Shown one piece after another: positions 27,819 through 40,734 of a stretch of DNA of 64,000 bases (position 1 is its first letter; the number at the start of each line of letters is the position of its first letter). The notes beneath the pieces were generated by a model. It was not told the origin of the DNA. It did not search any database and saw only the letters and a list, made by a program, of their open reading frames with translations. The DNA comes from JAJRQY01 sp965224435 (GTDB lineage: Bacteria > Actinomycetota > Acidimicrobiia > Acidimicrobiales > SZUA-35): the NCBI GenBank assembly GCA_965224435.1, contig OZ245048.1, positions 2,976,001 through 3,040,000 of the forward strand, in the 5' to 3' direction. Made by a program: the position numbers and the translations under genes.

Positions 27819-27961
27819 GCCCTAGACTGGACGGGTCCGTCAGTGGGGGACATTCCCTCCGTTTCTCGCTGACGGGCATCCTCGATTCCCCTTCGCCCAA
27901 CACCGGATCGTCGTCAGCGTTGCCGTGACTGATGTAGGCATCTTTCTTGCCAGGAGCCCCC

Positions 27962-29392
27962 TTGCGACGCACGAAGATCGTGGCCACCATTGGCCCGGCA
28001 TCCGAAGACCCAACCACACTTCGCGCCATGATTCGCGCTGGCATGGATGTGGCCCGCATCGGCTGTGCTCACGGAACCATCGAAGAGCACCTGGCCAAAT
28101 ACAAGGCCATCCGTGCAGCGGCGAAGGAACTGGACGCAAACGTCGGCATTCTGGCCGACCTCCCTGGTCCGAAGGTTCGCTGTGCCCCGTTTCCTGAAGG
28201 CGGCGTCGTCTTCCAAGACGGCCAAGAGGTCCGATTCACTACCGGCGAATCCTCCAGCTCGCTTGAAGTCATCTCCTCTGACTATGAACAGATGGTTCAG
28301 TCCGTCGAGGTCGGCGATTGCCTCGCTCTCGGGGACGGAAATATCAGCTTTGTTATCCACGACAAAACTGCCGACACCTTGATGGCGCGGGTCATCCGAG
28401 GAGCGAAAGTTCAAGGTAAACCTGGGCTGCAAATCCCATCCGATCGAATTCGAATCTCGACACCAACCGAAGAAGACTTTCGATTCGCAGACGCCTTCAT
28501 CGAAGAAGGCGTCGACATGTTGGCTATCTCCTTTGTTCGTAGCGCTCACGACATTCGCTCACTCGGTGTTGAGCCATCCCCACGCGGCCCTCTTGTCGTA
28601 GCCAAGATCGAGACGCGGGCAGCGGTAGAGAACTTGGAAGGAATCATCACCGTGTCCGGTGCAGTCATGGTCGCTCGTGGTGACCTTGGTGTTGACTATT
28701 CCCTCTCCGAACTCCCTCATCTCCAGAAGCACATCATCCAACGCTGTGTCGCTCGTGGACTTCCGGTCATTACCGCCACCCAGATGCTTGAGTCAATGGT
28801 CTATGCGCCAACTCCAACCCGGGCTGAGGCCTCCGACGTAGCTAATGCCGTCTTCGACGGAACCAGCTCCGTCATGCTTTCGGGCGAAAGCGCCGTCGGG
28901 GTCGATCCGGTCAACGCTGTGGCCACCATGGCCGAAATCACCGAGCGATCCGATATCGGCTTTCCGCACGAAGCATGGGCCAATACGGTCAGCCAGGTGC
29001 GAGAAAGCGACGGCGAACTCGGAGCCGGGGCGCTAACCACCGATGCAATCACCATGGCTGCACGAAGGATCGCCAAGGAAGTCGGGGCACAAGCCATCGT
29101 TTGCTTGTCCCGAACTGGCTACACGGTTCGGTCAGTGAGTCGATTTCGCCCGACGGTGCCGATCTACGGGTTTAGCCCCGACGAGCGGGCGGTTCGCCAG
29201 CTCTCATTGAGCTGGGGGACCATAGCTGTCAAGTCCCAGGAACGAACCCAACCTCGCGACATGATCGATGACGCGCTGACCCTCTTGAGGGACCACAGCG
29301 ATCTCACCACTGGAGACCGAGTAGTGGTGATCTCGGGCCACTCAACGTCCACGCGGGCCACTGACACCCTACGAGTCATGTACCTGCCGTAG
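27962..29392 (+). CDS. pyk: Pyruvate kinase, divergent
   Basis: 476 residues from TTG 27962, chosen because AGGAG lies five bases before it and the family N terminus RRTKIVATIGPAS then starts correctly. Catalytic segments are present: ADLPGPKVR, VVAKIETRAAVENL, VMVARGDLGV, ITATQMLESMV and TRAEASDVANAVFDGT. Unusual: the normally RLNFSHG segment reads RIGCAHG, so the Asn and Ser that help bind the activating potassium are Gly34 and Ala36. The Lys in GPKVR is the type linked to potassium independence. It probably converts phosphoenolpyruvate to pyruvate, but a changed regulation or even substrate should be kept in mind. The C-terminal allosteric domain is complete. Confidence 0.85.
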   Translation: MRRTKIVATIGPASEDPTTLRAMIRAGMDVARIGCAHGTIEEHLAKYKAIRAAAKELDANVGILADLPGPKVRCAPFPEGGVVFQDGQEVRFTTGESSSSLEVISSDYEQMVQSVEVGDCLALGDGNISFVIHDKTADTLMARVIRGAKVQGKPGLQIPSDRIRISTPTEEDFRFADAFIEEGVDMLAISFVRSAHDIRSLGVEPSPRGPLVVAKIETRAAVENLEGIITVSGAVMVARGDLGVDYSLSELPHLQKHIIQRCVARGLPVITATQMLESMVYAPTPTRAEASDVANAVFDGTSSVMLSGESAVGVDPVNAVATMAEITERSDIGFPHEAWANTVSQVRESDGELGAGALTTDAITMAARRIAKEVGAQAIVCLSRTGYTVRSVSRFRPTVPIYGFSPDERAVRQLSLSWGTIAVKSQERTQPRDMIDDALTLLRDHSDLTTGDRVVVISGHSTSTRATDTLRVMYLP

Positions 29393-29429
29393 TTGGTATT
29401 CGAGGTGGCGCTGCCTTTGGCGTGATCGA

Positions 29430-29460
29430 GCGTCGCCCTGACACCGAACCTTGGCGACGC
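29430..29460 (+). terminator. Hairpin between pyk and the selenoprotein operon
   Basis: GCGTCGCC (29430-29437) pairs exactly with GGCGACGC (29453-29460). It lies 38 bases after the pyk stop and 13 bases before the glutathione peroxidase ATG. It could end pyk transcription or be a 5' leader structure; no U-tract. Confidence 0.5.
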
Positions 29461-29472
29461 TATGGTTCTGCC

Positions 29473-29952
29473 ATGTCCACCTTTCACGATCTAGCAATGA
29501 CATCGATTACTGGCGAGCAGATCAGCTTCGCCACCTACCAAGACAAGGTCTGCCTTGTCGTCAACGTCGCCAGCGCCTGAGGCCTTACTCCCCAGTACGC
29601 AGGTCTGCGTACTCTTCACGAAGACAACAAGGACGCTGGCTTCGCTGTTCTTGGGTTTCCCTGCAACCAGTTCGGCGCCCAAGAGCCCGGCAGCGACGCT
29701 GAGGTTCTCGAGTTCGCAACGTCCAACTATGACGTCACCTTCCCGATGTTCTCCAAGATCGAGGTCAACGGCGATAGTGCCGCGCCCCTGTACAACTTCT
29801 TGAAGGCTGAGCATCCTGATGAGGAGGGCAACTCCGATATTGTTTGGAACTTCGCCAAGTTCCTCGTTGGACGGGACGGCACGGTGCTCAAGCGCTACGC
29901 CCCGACCGTCACTCCAGAGGAAATAGCAGCGGAGTTGCCGAGCTATCTCTAG
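29473..29952 (+). CDS. Selenocysteine-containing glutathione peroxidase
   Basis: 159 residues when the TGA at 29578-29580 is read as selenocysteine (Sec36). The context NVASA-U-GLTPQYAGL is the exact active-site motif of the family, where position 36 is Cys or Sec. The rest of the catalytic tetrad is present: Gln70 in FPCNQFGAQEPG, Trp125 and Asn126 in IVWNFAKFLV. Full family length with no other interruption. A hairpin with a bacterial SECIS-type apex follows the TGA (listed separately). It should reduce hydroperoxides with a thiol or thioredoxin donor in the cytoplasm; no signal peptide. No good Shine-Dalgarno; the start is fixed by family alignment. It is followed after 18 bases by a second selenoprotein gene. 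Automated annotation would split or truncate it. Confidence 0.92.
29595..29612 (+). promoter_or_regulatory. SECIS-type hairpin of the glutathione peroxidase mRNA
   Basis: GTACGCA (29595-29601) pairs perfectly with TGCGTAC (29606-29612) around the loop GGTC, 14 bases after the TGA. The apex GCAGGTCTGC matches, from memory, the SelB-binding apex of E. coli fdhF. The guanine-bearing loop starts about 21 bases after the TGA, within the range described for bacterial SECIS elements. It is also coding. Confidence 0.8.
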
Positions 29953-29970
29953 ATCGGTCATGATCAGCCA

Positions 29971-30789
29971 GTGACTGAGTCCAGCGTTGATCGCATTCCC
30001 GTTTCTTATGTGCAGAAATCGCGGGCCTTCTATGAGGCCCGCGGTTTTGAGCGCCCCTACATCTGGGCTCAAAATGATGACGCTCCCTTCACCCAGCTCG
30101 ACAAACCCTTGTCCGAATCTCGGGTTGCTGTGGTCACCACCACGGTGCCCTTCCATGGTCAAGGGGATGAACTGCTTGCTGACGCGCCAAAGGGAAGTGC
30201 CTACGCTCAGAACTGTTCGCCGCGCCCTCAGCAGATGTTCACCAATCACTTGTCGTGGCACAAAGAAGCGACCAATACCGACGACATCGAAACGTTCCTG
30301 CCCTTGGCCCGACTCAGCGAATTAGTGGGAAGAGGCCGGCTTGGCAGTCTCGCATCCCGCTTCTACGGGGTGCCGACCAACTACAGCCAGCGTGAAACCC
30401 GCGAGGACGCGCTCACGATCGCTCGGTGGTGTCAGGAAGATGAGGTTGACCTAGTTCTCCTCGTCCCTCTTTGACCGGTGTGTCACCAGACCGTGAGTCT
30501 GGTTGCCCGCCACCTTGAATCAGTTGACATTCCCACCGTTGTGATTGGAAGCGCTCGAGACATCGTTGAATATTGCGCTGTCCCCCGCTTCTTGTTCGTC
30601 GACTTCCCCCTGGGCAATCCATGTGGCAAGCCCAACGATTCCGCCATGCAGGCTGATCTTGTCGGCCAGGCGCTGAGCCTGTTCGAGCATGCCGTTGTTC
30701 CTCAAACCACGGTCAAGGCGACCGCTCAGTGGGGCGATGATGACTGGCGGACCAGCTATATGCGTATCCCCGAAAGTACGTCGGACTAG
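29971..30789 (+). CDS. Selenocysteine-containing protein of the glycine/sarcosine/betaine reductase selenoprotein B family
   Basis: 272 residues from GTG 29971 when the TGA at 30472-30474 is read as selenocysteine (Sec168). The reading frame continues after the TGA without a break: LLVPL-U-PVCHQTVSLVARHL, a UxxC redox motif in which the family has either Cys or Sec. N-terminal ESSVDRIPVSYVQKSRAFYE and C-terminal RFLFVDFPLGNPCGKP also fit this GrdB-related family. Members outside true glycine reductase operons are of unknown function; no GrdA, GrdC or GrdD partner is in the window, so a redox or peroxide-related role alongside the glutathione peroxidase is the best guess. It is cotranscribed with that gene and ends by overlapping the convergent methyltransferase gene by four bases. 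Confidence 0.9.
30485..30503 (+). promoter_or_regulatory. SECIS-type hairpin of the selenoprotein B-family mRNA
   Basis: ACCAGAC (30485-30491) pairs exactly with GTCTGGT (30497-30503) around the loop CGTGA, ten bases after the TGA. The loop starts 17 bases after the TGA and contains the guanines expected for SelB contact. Its sequence differs from the first hairpin, as is usual for bacterial SECIS elements. Confidence 0.7.
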
Positions 30790-31997
30790 CGACTGAAGCG
30801 ACTAACCGTTTCGATGTGTGAGGTTTGCCCAAACATGTCCACGGTTGTGACCCAGTCAAGGCCAAATCCTGCATCAATTAGCAGCCGGGCATCACGAGCG
30901 AGCGAAGCCGGGTCACAGCTCACCAGAGCGATAACCGACGCCTTGGTTTCCAGGAGCTTCTGCACCCCGTCCTTGCCCAATCCGCGGCGGGCTGGGTCAG
31001 CAACAACGGCTTGTGCCTGCGTCGCCGTCCACCGCTCAACACGGGACTGGACAACCTTCGCATCCGGGTGAAGATTGACTCTTGCATCAGCCACTGACGA
31101 TTGATTGCTCTCGATGATCGTGAGTTGTCGGTTCTGTCCGACGGTCGCCCCGAACAATCCGACCCCGCCGTAGGCATCGATCATCGGGCCGTCTGTCCCG
31201 ACCAGCGCCTGATCGACCAGTCTGATGAGAGCCTCCGCTCCATCAGGCCTGCATTGGAAGAAGGAATCAGCCGAGATTCGGAAGCGGTGAGCAGCGACCT
31301 CTTCATGGATCCAAGCGGTTTCTCCAGCCGCCAGCTGTTCACGAGTAATGACCTGGACCTCGTCGGGCAGAACAGTCTTGGCAAGCATCTCCGCAGGGCA
31401 ATCGGTGATCAACAGGCATTCTCCCGTTCGTGCACCAACCCGAGCGACCACCTCGGTCGCTCCAGGAAACCGTCCCTCCACCAGGATTCGCTCTGCTAAC
31501 GGATGCGCCGTCTCGCAGCTGTCTATCAGCACGACCTCGTTGGATCGAGCCGTTCGAAATCCCGCCAAGCCGTCGGTGACCGCTGCCCGTACCGTTGTTC
31601 GGTAGTCAACCCTGGGCAAGCCCGCCCCCGAAGAGGCCTGAGTTTCAACGTCGATGGAGTCAATCTTGCCGAGTCGGCGCAGGGAGTCAACAACAATGAG
31701 GCGCCGGAGTTCAGTCGCACCTTCGGAGCTGCACGGCTGCCAATCACAGCCCCCACAACCGGCGTTAAAATGATTGCAGCTTGCTGGTATCCGGTAGGGC
31801 CCTGACTCCAACACCTCAACGACGTGGCCTTGGATCAGACGTTTCCGTTCCTTAATGACCTCGACCGCTACACGGTCTCCGGGTAGGCCACCCTCAACCA
31901 TCATGATTCGACCATCTGGTGCGTTGGCGATGCCTGCACCGCCTGTCGCCATCCGATCAATTGTCACAAGAATGGGGTTCGGGCTCACGACTGGCAT
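30786..31997 (-). CDS. TRAM-domain 5-methyluridine RNA methyltransferase (RumA/RlmCD family)
   Basis: 403 residues from ATG 31997 (ATG 32057, 20 residues longer, is possible but runs into rpe). N-terminal TRAM-like OB fold (MATGGAGIANAPDGRIMMVEGGLPGD), iron-sulfur cysteines (CNHFNAGCGGCDWQP), SAM-binding region (MIDAYGGVGLFGATV) and the catalytic Cys in ALVSCDPASLARD. It methylates a uridine at C5 in rRNA or tRNA; which one is not clear. Divergent with rpe; the two start codons practically overlap, so both may be leaderless. Confidence 0.87.
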   Translation of the reverse strand: MPVVSPNPILVTIDRMATGGAGIANAPDGRIMMVEGGLPGDRVAVEVIKERKRLIQGHVVEVLESGPYRIPASCNHFNAGCGGCDWQPCSSEGATELRRLIVVDSLRRLGKIDSIDVETQASSGAGLPRVDYRTTVRAAVTDGLAGFRTARSNEVVLIDSCETAHPLAERILVEGRFPGATEVVARVGARTGECLLITDCPAEMLAKTVLPDEVQVITREQLAAGETAWIHEEVAAHRFRISADSFFQCRPDGAEALIRLVDQALVGTDGPMIDAYGGVGLFGATVGQNRQLTIIESNQSSVADARVNLHPDAKVVQSRVERWTATQAQAVVADPARRGLGKDGVQKLLETKASVIALVSCDPASLARDARLLIDAGFGLDWVTTVDMFGQTSHIETVSRFSR

Positions 31998-32691
31998 GCT
32001 AGGGGATATGGCTTCTGATCCTTCTGTCCTTATCTCTCCGTCTGTGCTGCCTGCCAACTTCGCTCAGCTTGGCCAAGAGTGCCGTGACTTGGAAGCGGCC
32101 GGAGCCGACCGCATCCATTGGGACGTGATGGACGGACAATTCGTTCCCAACATGTCCATGGGGGCTGACATCATCAAGTCCTGTCGCAGCGAGGTTGATC
32201 TACCCTTCGAGGCCCACCTGATGGTGAATGAGCCTGACCATCTTCTGAAAGGGTTTGTGGATGCTGGTTGCGAAACCGTCATGGTGCACGCCGAAGCGTG
32301 CACTCATCTTCACCGCTCGTTGAGCATCATCAAGGATCGTGGGGCCTCCGCCGGAGTCGTGCTCAATCCCCACACATCCATCGACCCACTTCGCCATGTG
32401 CTGGAGATGATCGACATCGTCCTCATCATGAGTGTTAATCCAGGGTTTGGAGGCCAGAGCTATATCGCCGCCGTCGAACCCAAGATTCGTCTGGCCCGTG
32501 AACTACTGGACACCGCTGACCACCACATTGACCTCGAGGTCGATGGTGGCATCGGTGCGGCCACCATCGCTCCAGCCGCTGCTGCGGGAGCCAACGTCTT
32601 TGTCGCTGGTTCAGCAGTGTTCAATCATCCAGATGGCTATGCGGCCGCTATTGACGAACTGCACCGTGTTGGAGCCGAGGCTCGATACTGA
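31996..32691 (+). CDS. rpe: Ribulose-phosphate 3-epimerase
   Basis: 231 residues (ATG 31996) or 227 (ATG 32008, with AGGGG just before it but close). TIM-barrel enzyme of the pentose phosphate pathway interconverting ribulose-5-P and xylulose-5-P. Active-site and metal motifs: IHWDVMDGQFVPN, EAHLMV, MVHAEA, MSVNPGFGGQ and LEVDGGIG. Normal length and complete. Confidence 0.95.
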   Translation: MLGDMASDPSVLISPSVLPANFAQLGQECRDLEAAGADRIHWDVMDGQFVPNMSMGADIIKSCRSEVDLPFEAHLMVNEPDHLLKGFVDAGCETVMVHAEACTHLHRSLSIIKDRGASAGVVLNPHTSIDPLRHVLEMIDIVLIMSVNPGFGGQSYIAAVEPKIRLARELLDTADHHIDLEVDGGIGAATIAPAAAAGANVFVAGSAVFNHPDGYAAAIDELHRVGAEARY

Positions 32692-32697
32692 GACCAA

Positions 32698-33294
32698 CTA
32701 CTGAGCGAGATCTCCAGCTCGGGCAATGACGTGATCGCAGAGCCCGTAGTCACGAGCCTCCTCTGCGCTGAACCACTTGTCACGGTCGGAGTCTTCGTTG
32801 ATCTGATCCGCGGTCTGGCCGGAGTGCTCGGCAATAAGCTCAGCCATCTCCTTCTTGATATGAATCAGATTTTCGGCCTGGATGGCAATGTCGGTCGCCT
32901 GGCCTTGCACCCCGGCACTTGGCTGGTGCATGAGGATGCGAGCATGAGGCAGGGCGTAACGCTTGCCAGCTGCTCCAGCGGTGAGCAGGAATTGTCCCAT
33001 CGAAGCTCCGAGGCCCAGGCATACGGTAGCAATGTCAGGCTTGACGAATTGCATGGTGTCATAGATGGCCATGCCTGCGGTCACTGAGCCGCCGGGTGAG
33101 TTGATATAGAGCCAGATGTCTTTGTCAGGGTCTTGCCCGGCCAAGTACAGCATCTGAGCAGCGATAGCGTTGGAAATATCGTCGTCCACCTGCTGGCCAA
33201 GGAAGATGATTCGTTCCTTGAGTAGCTGTTGGTAGATATCGAATCCGAATCCGCCACTTGGAACTTCGGCGGTTGGCAATCCAGGGGTTGTCAT
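32698..33294 (-). CDS. clpP: ATP-dependent Clp protease proteolytic subunit
   Basis: 198 residues from ATG 33294. Serine peptidase of the Clp complex. Catalytic Ser in GLGASMGQFLL, His in ARILMHQPSAG, Asp in EDSDRDKWFSAEEA. A longer frame to 33360 adds 22 residues with no family similarity and was not used. Actinobacteria commonly have several clpP copies, usually paired; here it stands alone without clpX or a second clpP next to it. It ends six bases from the rpe stop, convergently. Confidence 0.95.
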   Translation of the reverse strand: MTTPGLPTAEVPSGGFGFDIYQQLLKERIIFLGQQVDDDISNAIAAQMLYLAGQDPDKDIWLYINSPGGSVTAGMAIYDTMQFVKPDIATVCLGLGASMGQFLLTAGAAGKRYALPHARILMHQPSAGVQGQATDIAIQAENLIHIKKEMAELIAEHSGQTADQINEDSDRDKWFSAEEARDYGLCDHVIARAGDLAQ

Positions 33295-33518
33295 AGTTGA
33301 GTAGGTTACCGGCCTTCTGGTCTTGAGCGAAGCATGCGTGCAATGGAAATCACATGACAATTGCGGTGTCGCCTTCGCCCAGACCCACTACGCTCAACCT
33401 CGCTACAACCTCACCGACTTCCTAAGTGAACGAAGTGAACAACAATCTCACCAAACTCACGACTGAAGGTATGAGCCCCCTGGGGCTCGAAACTTCTTAA
33501 GCGAACGAAGTGAGCGAC

Positions 33519-33602
33519 GCGGACGTGGCGGAATTGGCAGACGCACCAGGTTTAGGTCCTGGCGCCTTAACAGGTGTGGGGGTTCGAGTCCCCCCGTCCG
33601 CA
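33519..33602 (+). tRNA. tRNA-Leu (anticodon UAG)
   Basis: 84 bases. Acceptor arms GCGGACG and CGTCCGC pair fully with discriminator A. The anticodon stem-loop CCAGG-TTTAGGT-CCTGG gives anticodon TAG. It has a long variable arm (GCGCCTTAACAGGTGT), as class II tRNAs do, and the T-loop GTTCGAGTC. CCA is not encoded. Confidence 0.96.
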
Positions 33603-33670
33603 CGCCGTTCTTCGCCCTGACGGGCTCCTCGTTAGCCGAGTTGATCGCTAGCTGTCACAACATCGCCGCT

Positions 33671-34570
33671 ATGACGGAGACCGAATCGAATTCAGTTGCC
33701 GGCCGACCGACTCATGACTACGTTTGTGTGGTGACGACTAACGCCGAATCGCCCCGGATCGCACTTGTTACCGGGGTCAGCAGACAGATTGGGATCGGTT
33801 ATTCGATCGCCCGGACACTGCAGCGAGATGGGTGGACAGTTATCACCACAGGTTGGCGGGCCTATGACGACAAGATGCATTGGGGTCAAGATGCCACTCC
33901 CCTCGCGTCGATCGAGGCCGATCTGTCGGACCCGATGGCTCCCGCCGACCTGTTCACTCAGGTGAACAAACAAATCGGAACAGTCAATGCCCTGATCATG
34001 TGTCATTGTGAGTCAGTCGACTCATCGATTCTCAATACGACAGTTGAGAGCTTTGATCACCATTTTGCTGTCAATGCACGAGCGACCTGGCTTCTGATCA
34101 AGTCATTCGCCGAGCAATTTGGCGATGACTCACCCCCCTCAGAGTCTCGCAGGTCCAGCCTGAATGCAATCGAGGCCCACCAACACCACAAGAAACAGAC
34201 AGGTGAGTATTCGACTGCGGGTTCTGCGCCGAGTCACTTCGACGAAGGACGCAGGATCATTGCCATCACCAGCGATCACACCCATTTCAACATGCCTTAC
34301 GGCGCAAGTAAGGGCGCAATGGATCGGATCGTGCTCGCCGCGGCTGTGGAGCTGGCACACCTAGGAACTACCGCCAACGTCATCAACCCCGGAGCAACCG
34401 ACACCGGATGGATCGATTCAGATCTTGCGCCGGTGATCCAAGACGGCAACCTGCAACCTCGCATCGGCGATCCGCAAGACTGCGCCAGTCTGGTGCGCTT
34501 CCTATGCTCGGATGAGGGCAATTGGATCAATAATCAATTGCTCCATTCCGACGGAGGCCAGCTTCCCTGA
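33671..34570 (+). CDS. Short-chain dehydrogenase/reductase
   Basis: About 299 residues from ATG 33671; starts at 33641 or further inside are possible. Rossmann start ALVTGVSRQIGIGYSIA, catalytic Tyr-Lys in MPYGASKGAMDR, C-terminal NVINPGATDTGW. The NAD(P) motif resembles 3-oxoacyl-ACP reductase-like SDRs from Gram-positives. An insertion between strand five and the active site (SESRRSSLNAIEAHQHHKKQ region) is unusual. Substrate unknown. It ends about 100 bases before the rRNA terminator, convergent with the rRNA operon. Confidence 0.88.
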   Translation: MTETESNSVAGRPTHDYVCVVTTNAESPRIALVTGVSRQIGIGYSIARTLQRDGWTVITTGWRAYDDKMHWGQDATPLASIEADLSDPMAPADLFTQVNKQIGTVNALIMCHCESVDSSILNTTVESFDHHFAVNARATWLLIKSFAEQFGDDSPPSESRRSSLNAIEAHQHHKKQTGEYSTAGSAPSHFDEGRRIIAITSDHTHFNMPYGASKGAMDRIVLAAAVELAHLGTTANVINPGATDTGWIDSDLAPVIQDGNLQPRIGDPQDCASLVRFLCSDEGNWINNQLLHSDGGQLP

Positions 34571-34674
34571 TCATGATCGAAGCCCTAACCTTCGATGCCG
34601 ATCAGACCTTGCCTCAATTCTGGAGAATCTGGACTAGCGGATCCGAACCCGGTCCTGGGTACTCCAAAACGAAG

Positions 34675-34706
34675 AATGCCTCCCCGGCAAAGCCGGGGAG
34701 GCATTT
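34675..34706. terminator. rRNA operon terminator, strong bidirectional hairpin
   Basis: AATGCCTCCCCGGC and GCCGGGGAGGCATT pair perfectly around a three-base loop. On the minus strand T-rich sequence (TTCTTCGTTTT) follows, as expected for intrinsic termination of the rRNA transcript about 55 bases after 5S. It also faces the end of the SDR gene. Confidence 0.9.
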
Positions 34707-34761
34707 CATCTGGATTTCTCGTAACCCGGCCCAAAAACAGGGCGGAACTACCAATAGAAAT

Positions 34762-34876
34762 CCGGCGGCGACCTACTCTCCCAGGACCCCTAGGTCCAAG
34801 TACCATCAGCGCAGGAGGGCTTAACTACCGTGTTCGAAATGGAAACGGGTGTGACCCCTCCGCCATCGCCACCGAA
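34762..34876 (-). rRNA. rrf: 5S ribosomal RNA
   Basis: Minus-strand sequence with the typical 5S pattern: GGTGGCGATGGCGGAGGGG at the 5' side, ACACCCGTTTCCATTTCGAA in the middle and the complementary GTCGCCGCC end. About 115 bases; ends are approximate by a few bases. Confidence 0.93.
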
Positions 34877-34953
34877 ACCAGTGACAACACCCCACAACAG
34901 GGCGAAGCAAAGAAACATATAAATGAGAACAAACAACAAAACCCTAAACAGGT

Positions 34954-34984
34954 TCCTTGAGAACTCCACAGCGAACACGAGTAC
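34954..34984 (-). other. 3' half of the pre-23S processing stem
   Basis: The 23S-5S spacer transcript contains a segment of about 26 bases that can pair with the segment before 23S at 38272-38301, with one mismatch and three G-U pairs. On the plus strand it reads TTGAGAACTCCACAGCGAAC and on to CACGAGT. Such flanking stems are RNase III processing sites of pre-23S. Confidence 0.75.
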
Positions 34985-34999
34985 AACAAACAATAAATA

Positions 35000-40002
<5,003 letters not shown>

Positions 40003-40527
40003 GAATCCCACCAAACACCAACCAAAGTTGACGCTCAATGTAAATCCGTTTCACAACACTCCGAGTACCACCCCAGAATATTGTGGGCTATATATTTGTA
40101 TTCTTTTTGACGAGGCAAAACCACCAACCCCAAAAAGGGGTTTGGTATGTGGTAATGCTCCGCACACGCTGCGTTCATTGTCTCTTCCGTTTTCAAGGAG
40201 CTAGCAAACAGTCAACACACGAAACAGGAACCAAACGATTCTCTGTAGCGGAGGTGCAGGCCTGAAAGCCATTTTGTTGCCACACCGGCATGCCACACAA
40301 TGTGTGGCCTCCGAGCGAGGCGAGGGACAAACATAACGGACGGAGGGGCCTGAGGCAACCTTTTGTTCCGGTGATTCGCGCTATTTCTGGAATACCGCGA
40401 ACGGTGGCTGCCCACCCACATGTTTCCCGTGTGACGAGTGTCGCACCAGGTGGCCACAATCGTTTGGTGGGGAACAATCAGACGGCGAGTTCTGGCCCTT
40501 GGAGCTGCGGCGTGTCACGATGCAACA
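40003..40527 (-). promoter_or_regulatory. 16S leader and rRNA promoter region
   Basis: No gene seen. On the minus strand a TTGACT lies at 40215-40210 and an antitermination-like CTCCTTGAAAAC at 40189-40201. A bulged hairpin of ACCAACCCC and GGGGTTTGGT sits at 40121-40145, and an A/T-rich segment (TACAAATATATAG) nearer 16S. No standard -10 can be paired with confidence. The rest (40250-40527) is unassigned. Confidence 0.55.
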
Positions 40528-40734
40528 GTGACGCTTGGCTCCCGAGACCTCTGGAAACTCACCGAACCGATTCATGCCCTTACCTACTTCGCCCCCGAGG
40601 CATCCGAGGCATTCGAAGCGGCAGGCCTGCGCGGATTCTGGCGAGGGTATTTCGCTGGACGCTCCGCCCCTCTGGGTCGAGTGGATTCATCAGCGGTCAC
40701 GGGGCGCTGGTGGAACAGGATCCGACTGGGCTAG
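40528..40734 (+). pseudogene. N-terminal remnant of an SCO6745-family protein
   Basis: 68 residues from GTG 40528: RDLWKLTEPIHALTYFAPEA then GLRGFWRGYFAGRSAPLGRV. This matches the start of SCO6745-family actinobacterial proteins, which are normally about 280 residues. Here the frame stops after VTGRWWNRIRLG, where the family continues. No continuation was seen in the other frames before rdgB. It is a truncated gene wedged between the rRNA promoter region and rdgB, overlapping the rdgB end by four bases. Confidence 0.6.

Noticed and set aside
27025..27825. 266-codon plus-strand frame opposite the GGDEF-EAL gene
   Set aside because: Ser/Arg-rich antisense shadow without domain.
29578..29580. 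TGA in the glutathione peroxidase as a nonsense mutation or sequencing error
   Set aside because: It falls exactly on the catalytic Cys/Sec position, a SECIS-like hairpin follows, and the next gene shows the same pattern.
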